Assembly (NCBI GenBank): GCA_040182905.1
Contig: JARQWU010000038.1
Coordinates: 1-54,525 of the forward strand
Length of the DNA stretch: 54,525 bases
Direction of reading: 5' to 3'
Source of the DNA: Barthelona sp. PAP020
Lineage: Eukaryota; Metamonada: BaSk clade
The position numbers were made by a program, and so were the translations under genes. Position 1 is the first letter of the stretch. Every line of letters starts with the position of its first letter. Below are positions 29,557-38,531 of this stretch, piece by piece. The notes beneath the pieces are model-generated. The model ran no database searches and had not been told where the DNA came from. It was given only the letters and a program-made list of their open reading frames with translations.

Positions 29557-29772
29557 TTATCGAGCTTGAACTTGACGGGCTATTGAATTAGTTATTAATT
29601 AAAACGAAAGATATTATACCTTTAGTTCCACGTTGTTTATATACAATTTTTCCTTGGCATTTCTTGCAAGAAACTGGTTCTTGTGGATTAATTTGAACTT
29701 CAGCACCACAGCCTACAAAAAGTTAGATGATTTTTAAATATGAAGATTCAAACGAGCACAAATATATTTCAT
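29557..29772 (-). CDS. POLR2K: RNA polymerase I/II/III common subunit RPB12 (RPABC4), three exons
   Basis: The gene is 216 bp and encodes only 44 residues. Exons: 29772-29754 (19 nt), 29712-29620 (93 nt) and 29579-29557 (23 nt). Introns: 41 bp (GTTTGA...TTTGTAG) and 40 bp (GTATAA...TAACTAATTCAATAG). All phases match. The product reads MKYICARCGAEVQI, then a CKKC pair, then VYKQRGTKARQVQAR. It has the two zinc-binding CxxC pairs spaced by 13 residues exactly as in human and yeast RPB12, and the family's basic K/R-x-K-A/R-x-x-x-x-x-A-R end. RPB12 is a zinc-ribbon subunit shared by all three nuclear RNA polymerases. It is divergent from the kinesin-7-like gene. Confidence 0.9.
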
Positions 29773-29960
29773 ACAAAAATTAGGATAAAAAAAAAAAAGT
29801 TGTCTTTTTTAATCTTTTTATTAAACGGTTTTGAAAATTTATTGAATATCATACAAAAGAAACAAATCATCAAAAGAAAAAATGATTGATTGCAACCAGT
29901 TATTCTGAATAAAAATGAGGGAACGAGATTTTTTTTTTATAAGTATGAATTGGAACATTA

Positions 29961-32102
29961 ATGAATTCAATTGGCAAAAATCACATACTTGTATCAATAC
30001 GAGTACGACCTCCATTAAAAAATGAAATAGAAAAAAATGATAATTTTCTGAATTGTATTGAATATGATGATTGTAATGATAGTATAATTAAAGTTTTTGA
30101 TCAATCTTCCAATGATTTTAAAAGATTTGCTTTTGATAAAGTATTTAATTCCAATACAACCCAAGAAATGCTATATTTACAAACAACAAAATTTATGGTC
30201 ACTGATTTTATTAAAGGTTACAATAGTAGTTTATTTGCATATGGTCAAACGTCTACTGGGAAAACGTTTTCTTTATTTGGAAACAAGGATACACCTGGTG
30301 TTTTGTTTTTTGCTTTGAAAGACATATTTTTACAGTTGGAAACTGTAGAAAACAGTGTACTGAAAATGAAATGTATCGAAGTGTATAATAATGATGTTAG
30401 AGATTTGTTGAATGGGGGAGGAAGAAGGAATAGTACTGGAAATGGTAAATTTAACAATAGTAATTTTAATAATGGTAATAGCGACAATATTAACATTTAT
30501 ATTGATAATGCCACAGGTTCAGTACAAATGACAAATGTTACTGAAGTTTTATGTGAGGATTTTCAACAAACATACCTGACAATCACCAAAGCATATACAG
30601 ATCGAGTTATTTCCTCAACTGAATATAACCATCGTTCATCTAGATCTCATATGATTGTTCAATTACATTTACAATATGGGAAAACACAAAGAAGATGGGC
30701 TAAATTTAATTTTGTGGATTTAGCAGGTTCAGAGAAGTTGAGCAATGATATGGAATATTCAAAGGAACGAAGAAAAGAAGCCATTATGATCAATAATTCA
30801 CTATCTGTTTTAAATAAGGTTGTTTTAATGTTAGGTAGTCCTGTAGCATCACGTCATGTTCCTTTTAGAGAATCCAAATTGACTAGAATATTGCAAGATA
30901 GCGTTGGTGGAAATACACGCACCACTTTTTTGATCACTCTTACTCCTGCAATGAGAGGTTCAAGAGAGAACATCAATAGTCTAAGGTTTGCCGAAAATTT
31001 GAAGAAAATCAAGGTTAAAGCTAGCATAAATGTAGAAAGTGACAATTCCAAAGATAATAGTGTTGAGATTGAACATTTAAAGCGACATATTGCTGATTTG
31101 GAGAAAGAAAATGCCAAGCTTAAACAATCCAAGCAGATCGTTAAAATTTTCGAGCAATTACCCATTATTTTTAAGGATTCACATAACAATCTAGTCACAT
31201 CCACATTGGATTCCTTGGTTCGAAATCCAGCAGTTGTTCCTAATTCTGCTATGGATTTGCTTTCAAAATGTAAAGGTTTGTATCAGCAAAACCAACTTTT
31301 ATCCACAGAAATTCATGATTTACAAAGCGAATTGAACAATTATACAGATCAAACACGTTCCTTTAAACAGCGTTTAACAACACAAGTGATTAATGAATTA
31401 GATCCACATTTTAATTTTGATGAGACTCAACCTGATCAGCATGTCACAAGAATCGTTTCTGATCTCGTTGAACATCATATCGACGATTTAATTACCAGTT
31501 TGAGATTTGACGAAAATTCGATTGTGTCACTTCAGAAGACTTTGACAGACACTCAGCCTTATCATCAATCCCCCCATCCTCATTCTCATCCTCATTCTCA
31601 TTCTCATTCTCATTCTCCATCTCCTTCAATGACTACTCTTGGTTCAAAGGGCTTTATCAAATATCAACGTCCAAAGAGTGCAACCATATCTAATACCAAC
31701 AAGTCATTCACAAGATTAGAAAGGAGTAGATCTTTGTCTCTTTCAAAGTCCAATACCGCTTTGAATTCGAATTTAGGCAGCTATGAGTTGCTTCCACCTG
31801 CATCTGCGTCTTCATCGCAATCTGCAAATGGATTTAGAAGAAGCATCACTCCCATATCTGTTAATTTGGAAAAAGACCTATTATATCAACAACAAGTTGA
31901 TGATGAATTGGAAAAGAAATACGAGGATTTTAATTATACAGTTGAAGATGATTTGATTCCGTACGAACAAAATCATCAAAAGAAAAAATTAGAAAAAAAA
32001 TTGAATGCAAAAACAGACAAAGTCAATGAAAATGAAATAGATCCTGAATTTCTTAAATATTTGGCCAAAGAATTAGAAAATGGTTCATTGTTTGCCATGT
32101 GA
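29961..32102 (+). CDS. Kinesin motor protein, kinesin-7 (CENP-E)-like
   Basis: 713 residues with an N-terminal motor domain (about 8-350): ILVSIRVRPPL start, P-loop GQTSTGKT, switch I NHRSSRSH, switch II DLAGSE, and the FRESKLTRILQDSVGGNTRT helix. The neck is FAENLKKIKVKASINVE, followed by a coiled coil (about 365-395) and a second near 430-470. An Asn/Gly-rich insert sits in loop 8 (NGGGRRNSTGNGKFNNSN). The tail has a His/Ser repeat (HPHSHPHSHSHSHSPSP; DNA 31577-31619, CATTCT units), then basic and Ser-rich stretches. N-terminal motors of this kind move toward plus ends; the fast-ending neck and motor text favour kinesin-7, whose members work at kinetochores. It is far shorter than animal CENP-E. 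Confidence 0.8.
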   Translation: MNSIGKNHILVSIRVRPPLKNEIEKNDNFLNCIEYDDCNDSIIKVFDQSSNDFKRFAFDKVFNSNTTQEMLYLQTTKFMVTDFIKGYNSSLFAYGQTSTGKTFSLFGNKDTPGVLFFALKDIFLQLETVENSVLKMKCIEVYNNDVRDLLNGGGRRNSTGNGKFNNSNFNNGNSDNINIYIDNATGSVQMTNVTEVLCEDFQQTYLTITKAYTDRVISSTEYNHRSSRSHMIVQLHLQYGKTQRRWAKFNFVDLAGSEKLSNDMEYSKERRKEAIMINNSLSVLNKVVLMLGSPVASRHVPFRESKLTRILQDSVGGNTRTTFLITLTPAMRGSRENINSLRFAENLKKIKVKASINVESDNSKDNSVEIEHLKRHIADLEKENAKLKQSKQIVKIFEQLPIIFKDSHNNLVTSTLDSLVRNPAVVPNSAMDLLSKCKGLYQQNQLLSTEIHDLQSELNNYTDQTRSFKQRLTTQVINELDPHFNFDETQPDQHVTRIVSDLVEHHIDDLITSLRFDENSIVSLQKTLTDTQPYHQSPHPHSHPHSHSHSHSPSPSMTTLGSKGFIKYQRPKSATISNTNKSFTRLERSRSLSLSKSNTALNSNLGSYELLPPASASSSQSANGFRRSITPISVNLEKDLLYQQQVDDELEKKYEDFNYTVEDDLIPYEQNHQKKKLEKKLNAKTDKVNENEIDPEFLKYLAKELENGSLFAM

Positions 32103-32180
32103 GTTTTTATGTTTTTGTTTCCTGTAAAGATGTTTATGAATTTTTTTTTACAATCCCTTTATTTGTTATAATCGAATTAA

Positions 32181-34734
32181 ATGAATACACGTGATATTAA
32201 ATTCATATTAAAAGTATAATATTTCACATATATGGGAAAAAAGAATTACTAACCAACAAAAGTCATTTATCACAAGTTGTGTTCCGAACATTCCAAATTT
32301 ATCATTAGATAACAAGTATGATATTTTGGACAATAAAAATTCTATTAAATGTTTTAGAAAAGATGTTGAGAAGTATTTTTGTTTAATTTGTAGAACAGGA
32401 AAATCGATTTTAAAACGCCACACATTTGATTCCACCATAACGTTAGCTGTTCTTGAGCCTGGTGATATTGTATTTTGTTCTATTGATGAATCTTTTGAGA
32501 ATGATCTCTTTTGGGAAAGTCAAAATATTCAAAATCAATCGAACGATATACATGATGTACTATCTTTTTATGGAATAAAGAAAGATGAAATTACTTTTAC
32601 CCCTGAGTTGGAATTTTTGCGGAGAATTTCAAGTAATGAAGGTAATTCAGACATTCCAATTGAATTTCAAACGTTGTTAATATTAGAACCTGTAAAATAT
32701 TTTGTTCAATCTGATGCCAACATTTTGGAAGCCAAGATAAATCATATTCTATCGATTACCTCAAATAAAGATGAAAATGACGAAAATGACGAAAAAGATA
32801 ATGGACACAGTGAATCTATTGTTAACTGGGGACAATTAGATGTGGAAAAGATAAAGGATATGTTACGAATATGTAATGTTCATAAATCTCTCATTGGAGA
32901 CCAAATTTTGAACATTTTTTTTCAATTGCAATTTTCAAATGATTGTCCATTAATTCAAGAGATGGGTCGTGTTATAGCGATATCCTTCTTTCTTGAACTT
33001 ATGACTGATGACATGGATGATGATATTAGTAACGATTTTACCAATTCTGATGTATACAAGATAAATAGTGGTTTTATTGCGGACGACAACTGTATTGATC
33101 AGTCAAGGCAAGAAATGAATTATCCAGTTGATGAAGTTGTTGAAGATGTCTCATTGTCATTACCTTCTTTTGTTTGTTTGGATAAAACTAAAGAAATGAA
33201 TAACTTTGGGGCTGGATTTGTGTCATTTTGTTCAACTGATGATGATCTGTTGAATAATGCGCAATTTGATTCTGATATGGAATCAAGTGATAACGCTGGG
33301 AGTTTAAATCTTTTGGGTTCAGCACTAACACGTTCTATTGTATGTGATCCAAGTGTCAAAATTGAAAATAATAACAATAATCGGAGCAATAATGAAAAGC
33401 TTGTTCATAAGGGTTCTTCAGGTCGTTTATCGAAGTTTCTTCCCAATATATCGATAGAGTTAGTTGATATTGCTGCAGTAAATAGTTCTTCAGTGACATC
33501 ATCTTGTGAGTCTTTTTCATCATCACCTACTTCATCTTTAGATTCGCCTAAAGCTGTCTTTTCACCACTTTCACCGTTTAACGTATTGTATGATGATATT
33601 GTCAAAAAGTTATCTGCTGATAATTCTGTTGATAAGGATGTAAATTGTAGAATTGAATTTTTAGATGAAAATGAGATACAAACATTTAAATTAATCTTAA
33701 GAGATGTGAATTTTGAATATTATTCTTTTGATTGTACGCGTATTACAAGCAAGAATCAATTATTTGCTATGCTATGGATTTTGTTATACAATTTAGATCT
33801 TGTTCAACATTTTAAGCTTGACAGTTTTCATTTTTATACATTCTGTGACATCATGTTTAGCTCATATAACAATAATCCTTATCATAATTTTTATCATGCT
33901 TGTGATGTCACCTACATCTTATATTATTGGTTAAAGACTACCTTTTTGAAATCAATAATATCAAAGCATGAACAATTGGCAATCCTTTTAGCAGCAATTG
34001 GTCATGATGCTGGACATCCAGGATTATCAACACCTTATGCAAAATTTGCAAAATTTCCTGCTACAATTAAGTTTCAAGAATCTCCTTTAGAAGCTTATTC
34101 TTTAGAATTAACAATAAGTGCTTTGAAACAATCACAAATATTAAAACATTTTCATGAACATAATATTATTAGAATAGAAGGTTTATTGAAAGATTTAATT
34201 TTAATTACAGATATGTCGCATCATTTTCCATTTTTGCGAGAATGTAGATTAAATTTACCAAAAAAAATGGATTTGATATTCAATTCCATTGATAAGAGAT
34301 TGATTTTTTTGAAGTTACTTTTGAAATCAGCAGATATTTCAAATCCTACTAGACCATTTGATCTGGCTGTGAGTTGGTCAAATCGATTATGTCAAGAAGT
34401 TCATCTAATGCAAACATCCTATGTAGATAATATTTTACCTGTAACTGATTTCTCTAAAAAAGGTATTTACACAAGTCAAGTCTCCTTTATCAATATTATT
34501 CTGTCCCCCATGTACACAATTTTCGTTAAATCTTGCCAAGATTTTGCCTATACCGTCAATTCTTTAAGATCTAATAGAGTTAGGTATGAAAAGGTACTCA
34601 ATAAAGATTTAAAGCTTGAAACAAATAAAGAACAATGGTGTTTAATAGAAGATGACTCTTTGTCTCAAGATAATTCTGATTTGGATATGCTTTCGGCCAA
34701 TAACATTTCTTCTGGTTCTTTTTTAATTGAATGA
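32181..34734 (+). CDS. Class I cyclic nucleotide phosphodiesterase, three exons
   Basis: Exons 32181-32213, 32263-32315 and 32358-34734; introns of 49 bp (GTATAA...TTACTAACCAACAAAAG) and 42 bp (GTATGA...TGTTTTAG). The phases 0 and 2 fit, giving 820 residues starting MNTRDIKFILKS. The catalytic domain (about 480-790) has YHNFYHACDVTYI (HNxxHA, His near 538), GHDAGHPGLS (metal-binding HD near 578), TDMSHHF and LKSADISNPTR (third metal Asp). It hydrolyses cAMP and/or cGMP; the domain alone does not settle which. The N-terminal ~470 residues show no GAF, PAS or response-regulator domain. They hold an acidic repeat (DENDENDEKDN) and a Ser-rich stretch. Together with the cyclase at 50-54 kb it closes a cAMP cycle. 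Confidence 0.88.
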
Positions 34735-35186
34735 ATAAATGCTTTCATTTTATTTTATTTTTCAACCTTCAATAATTAATGAAAAGGTTGATTGGCTATC
34801 AATTAGGTTTTTGTTTTTATGAACCACCATAACTTTTCATTAAATGTTAATAAATTGTGGTTTAGAGTGATATTGATAAGGATTTTGTGTTTAAAAGGGC
34901 TAATCTGAGATTATGATCGTTGAATATGAAATTCCCAAGAGAAATTTATTTAAAATGTGCTAAACTGTTTGTTTTGGTGATATTTAAATGCTTTATAATT
35001 ATTAATTCGATAACTTTAAGTAGATTTGAAGCCTTCTTTTTGATTTCACCCAATGAACTTTCATGTCGCACATAAAAACAAAAAGATAATCAAAAAGTTT
35101 ATTCTTGTTAAATGTTATGCATAAATAACATTAAAAAAAGTGTGTCTGTTAAAAATTTAAGAGCAGACTGAAAATGCAAAGACTAA
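34735..35186. other. Convergent intergenic region, no gene seen
   Basis: About 450 bp between the PDE (+) and NEPRO-like (-) genes. It holds two small inverted repeats (CAACCTT...AAGGTTG near 34763-34791 and AACCAC...GTGGTT near 34821-34863), possibly RNA hairpins at 3' ends. No coding frame was recognised. Confidence 0.4.
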
Positions 35187-35774
35187 TTAAAAGAAAGATT
35201 TGTTTTTACACTGTTCTTTCATTTGCTGACACAATTCTTTAGCACTATTTGGATCCAATTTATTTGTGCATGTGCTCATTTGATTGTGAAGTAGAATAAT
35301 CAATTCAAACAAGCTATCTTGAGTTAAAATACATTCTGCTCTTAAGACAGAAACAATGGCTATATTTGTAAGACTAAAAGCTAAAAAATAAGTTGATTTT
35401 ATTAAAGTTAAAGCAGAAGTGGTTAATTTAGTAATTAGCTCAATCAACTGATCACAAAGTAAAGAATATTCAATAATCTTTGAGATATATTCATTTAATA
35501 ATTCATCATTAATGGTCGAATCAAAATCTTTAGTCGCCTCTTTTAAATTATTAATCAAATTTTGAGGGGAAAATGTGATTATTTTTTGTGATAATTGATA
35601 ACATCTTCTCGCTAATCGATATATTTGTAAATTACGAAATTGTGCATGATTCTTTTTCAATAATTTCGATAATATTTTTGTTTCTTCAATAAATTTAACA
35701 GATATTTGTATTTTTTGTGCCATATGTTCTAATCGTCTTAAAAAATGTGTTGTTTGAACCAAAGTAAAAGGCAT
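35187..35774 (-). CDS. NEPRO/RMP1-like protein (RNase MRP-associated family), tentative
   Basis: 195 residues, all helical. The segment EETKILSKLLKKNHAQFRNL, followed by QIYRLARRC, resembles the conserved core of the Nepro (DUF4477) family, which has 'E-x-x-IL-x-R-L-x-Y-K-N-x-x-Q-x-R' and then a basic helix. Family members associate with the RNase MRP ribonucleoprotein and act in rRNA processing in the nucleolus. The rest (KIIEYSLLCDQLIELITKLT, LRAECILTQDSLFEL) is amphipathic and consistent with the family's helical bundle. The ATG at 35774 starts MPFTLVQTTHFLRRLE. It shares a 100-bp divergent promoter with Rab3GAP1. The match is short, so the assignment is moderate. Confidence 0.5.
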   Translation of the reverse strand: MPFTLVQTTHFLRRLEHMAQKIQISVKFIEETKILSKLLKKNHAQFRNLQIYRLARRCYQLSQKIITFSPQNLINNLKEATKDFDSTINDELLNEYISKIIEYSLLCDQLIELITKLTTSALTLIKSTYFLAFSLTNIAIVSVLRAECILTQDSLFELIILLHNQMSTCTNKLDPNSAKELCQQMKEQCKNKSFF

Positions 35775-35874
35775 ATTATCAAGAATCGTGATTAAAAGAA
35801 TTAGACTGTAATTTTTTTATTTTTTTTAATACTTAAATATTGTATTATATTATTTCAAATTCATTTGTTAATGT

Positions 35875-38334
35875 ATGAATGCAAGAACGCTAAATTTAAA
35901 AGATTTTTCAAGAGTTACACCTTTGGAAGATTTGATATATGAGATTACAAAAGCTATTCAATCATTAGATATTGATTATAATAGTTGTTTCGAAACGAAT
36001 TTTCGTAGATCGGTTGATTTTTCTTTTGGTGGTATTGAATTTCGCATTTTATTTTTAACAAATATTCTATCTGACAGGAAAAGTTTAAACAATTTTAATC
36101 TTGATTCTTTTAATGAATTGAATCTAATTCAATCTTATTCTTTCAAGAAAGAAAGAATATTTTCATTATCCAATCATCCTGCTTTGAATTGGTTCGATAT
36201 ATCGTGTTTATTTGTTGTTGGATATAAAGAAAATTTACCTTTTCGAATTCAATCCATTGATGATGAAAAAACGAGGGTTTTACTTGATTCGGCAATTTCT
36301 TGTTCTTTAACTGAGCAACAATTGTTTATTCCATATGTTATTCCCATAAAAAGATCTGTTTGGTCATACATTTTAGAAGGTGGCAATTTTTATGGAAAGA
36401 TTAACACCATTTTGAAAGCTCATATCTATTCCAAGTTTAATACGGATGTTGACAAATTGGAACCCTTTATGACATTGAGCAATTTATGGAAATGGTGTCG
36501 AAAGAGAGATGTTTTTGATAGAAAACCAGGGTATGAAAGTTGTTCTTTATCTTTTTATCTCGATGCTGAATCACCGAAATCACGGACATCAGAGAAAAAA
36601 CCATTGTTTGCAAGGGACATGAGACAATTTTTTGAGGAAAAAAAAGTCCTTGATTGTGGTATTCCTCTAACAACGTCTGCCATCAAAGAATGTGTATTAA
36701 TGTGTCATTTTGAAGAGGCTTATGAAGCTACTTACATTGATACCACTTTCAAGACTGATTTTTTGAAGGAAAATTCTTCCAAGATCTTTTTGACTTTTTC
36801 TTCAAATGAGCTTAATTTGAGATTGTCTAATCGGTTGAAACGATTGTATAATTCATGTGTAACATGTGCGGATTCTTTTCAATTTCAAGATAATTTAGGC
36901 TTTGGTCAAGAAGATTTGTTCTACTATGAGTTTTTCCAGCAATTGTTTCATTCTGCTGGTCGATATGAAGATTTTCAGTTTCATGATTTGCAATATAATT
37001 TGAAAGCTGCTGATCCGGGAGGTTTGTTTGCACCATTAGTTTTATTGGTTTTATCTGCTGGACATTCTGCTGAGCGAATTTGGGCTTTATGGCAAAGATT
37101 TGTGTTCGAATTAGATCAATTATGTGATACTGACATTGAATTTTTACCTCGTTGTTCAGGAAAAGCCCCTGAAATAAGAACTGGTTTGCCGCAACAATTG
37201 GTAGATCTGTTGAATAAATGTTTGGAAGCCACAACAATCAATACAAATATTCTAAACAGAATCCCCGATGATAATTCAGAGGCTTTATCACCTTCTTCTT
37301 CCCAATACCAATATTCTCAGTCACATTTTCAAAATCGAAGCCAAAGTAGTCAAAGTCACAGCAGTCAAAGTCACAGCAGTCAAAGTCACAGTAGCCAAAG
37401 TCACAGCAGCCAAAATCACAGCAGCCAAAGTTTTAGCCCCAATCAAACTGTTCTTCGAAGGATGCCTTCCAAAGGATCATTGCCTGGATCAACTGGTAGT
37501 CTTATTGAAGATGAAATGGGTTTATTTGTTGATAATTCTGAGGATATCTTTGGTATTTCGTTAATTATACCTGAAACACAGCCACCACCACCTATAACCG
37601 AAATCACTGACAACGATTGGTATGTTGACACTCAACAAAAGCTGTTAGCGAATGATATGGCTGCATTTAAACATGCAAACCCTAATTGTGAATTTAAGCA
37701 TTTTGTGCTATGGCATAGCCCAGCAGACATCATTAATGGTGAGTTAAGTAGTCGAATGGAACGAAAGAAAGGGAATGTCTGGCTTGATCTTTGGGAAAAT
37801 ACACAGCCTTTGGAGAAAGATAAACAAGATTCGATTTGGAGTGCCAAACAAATGAAAGAAATTGCACTTGAAAAGCTGTATTCTCTGAATTGTACAGAAG
37901 TCTTTGATTTTCTCATGCGTTCCAGTGTTATATTGGCTTTGGAAATTCTTCAATCACACATGCCTGATGAATTCATGGACCAATTCAATCAATTGGTTCA
38001 TTTTATTGCTTTACAGAAAATATCATCAAGTCATAATAATGTTATGATAGAGATCATTGAAAAAATAGCAGAATTGGAAAAATACAGTTCAATCTGTCAT
38101 TGTTTGCCTCAAAATTTACCATTGACAGATGTTGAAGTTAGATCTTTGATTGAAAACAGGAGGATAGATCTTTCTCACAAGAAGAAAGCTATTATGAATC
38201 TCTTACGACATAAAGATTTTGATTTTAAGGAGCTTTCTGTTAAAGGTTGGAAAAATAATTTGCCTGCCCAAGTTTATGTAATGCAGCATTTTGATCAATT
38301 GACGTTGGCAATAACTAGTTTGGATAAAATGTGA
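35875..38334 (+). CDS. RAB3GAP1: Rab3 GTPase-activating protein catalytic subunit
   Basis: 819 residues. Rab3GAP1 with Rab3GAP2 acts on Rab3 and as exchange factor for Rab18 at the ER and lipid droplets. The C-terminal third has the family's signature: MAAFKHANPNCEFKHFVLWH followed by SPADIINGELSSRM, with the arginine of the GELSSRM motif, then WLDLWENTQPL. The N-terminal part has EDLIYEITKAIQSLDID and HPALNWF in the family's order. The middle linker is a 15-bp tandem repeat (37339-37430, about six units) encoding SSQSHSSQSH, which is variable-length disordered sequence. A different-frame upstream ATG (35871) overlaps the start. It is shorter than the human protein (981 residues). Confidence 0.82.
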   Translation: MNARTLNLKDFSRVTPLEDLIYEITKAIQSLDIDYNSCFETNFRRSVDFSFGGIEFRILFLTNILSDRKSLNNFNLDSFNELNLIQSYSFKKERIFSLSNHPALNWFDISCLFVVGYKENLPFRIQSIDDEKTRVLLDSAISCSLTEQQLFIPYVIPIKRSVWSYILEGGNFYGKINTILKAHIYSKFNTDVDKLEPFMTLSNLWKWCRKRDVFDRKPGYESCSLSFYLDAESPKSRTSEKKPLFARDMRQFFEEKKVLDCGIPLTTSAIKECVLMCHFEEAYEATYIDTTFKTDFLKENSSKIFLTFSSNELNLRLSNRLKRLYNSCVTCADSFQFQDNLGFGQEDLFYYEFFQQLFHSAGRYEDFQFHDLQYNLKAADPGGLFAPLVLLVLSAGHSAERIWALWQRFVFELDQLCDTDIEFLPRCSGKAPEIRTGLPQQLVDLLNKCLEATTINTNILNRIPDDNSEALSPSSSQYQYSQSHFQNRSQSSQSHSSQSHSSQSHSSQSHSSQNHSSQSFSPNQTVLRRMPSKGSLPGSTGSLIEDEMGLFVDNSEDIFGISLIIPETQPPPPITEITDNDWYVDTQQKLLANDMAAFKHANPNCEFKHFVLWHSPADIINGELSSRMERKKGNVWLDLWENTQPLEKDKQDSIWSAKQMKEIALEKLYSLNCTEVFDFLMRSSVILALEILQSHMPDEFMDQFNQLVHFIALQKISSSHNNVMIEIIEKIAELEKYSSICHCLPQNLPLTDVEVRSLIENRRIDLSHKKKAIMNLLRHKDFDFKELSVKGWKNNLPAQVYVMQHFDQLTLAITSLDKM

Positions 38335-38531
38335 TTGTTAAAGACAAATAAATAATAGTAAAGCCTTCTTTTTTGAATTACAGAGATTGACATTATTCCA
38401 AAGGTGAATTTTTCTTTATTGATCCCAAATTTTGATGGTTTAGCTTGCATATCTCTCTTTTGAAAGAATACTTGGGTTGATTTGAAAATAAAAATCAATT
38501 TTTTCCCTGATATTCTTTTTTTTTGATTTTG

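Noticed and set aside
31577-31619. CRISPR-like or satellite array
   Set aside because: The CATTCT units are an in-frame His/Ser repeat within the kinesin-7-like tail, without spacers.
36827-37237. 136-codon minus-strand ORF inside Rab3GAP1
   Set aside because: Shadow of the plus-strand coding frame; conserved protein features are all on the plus strand.
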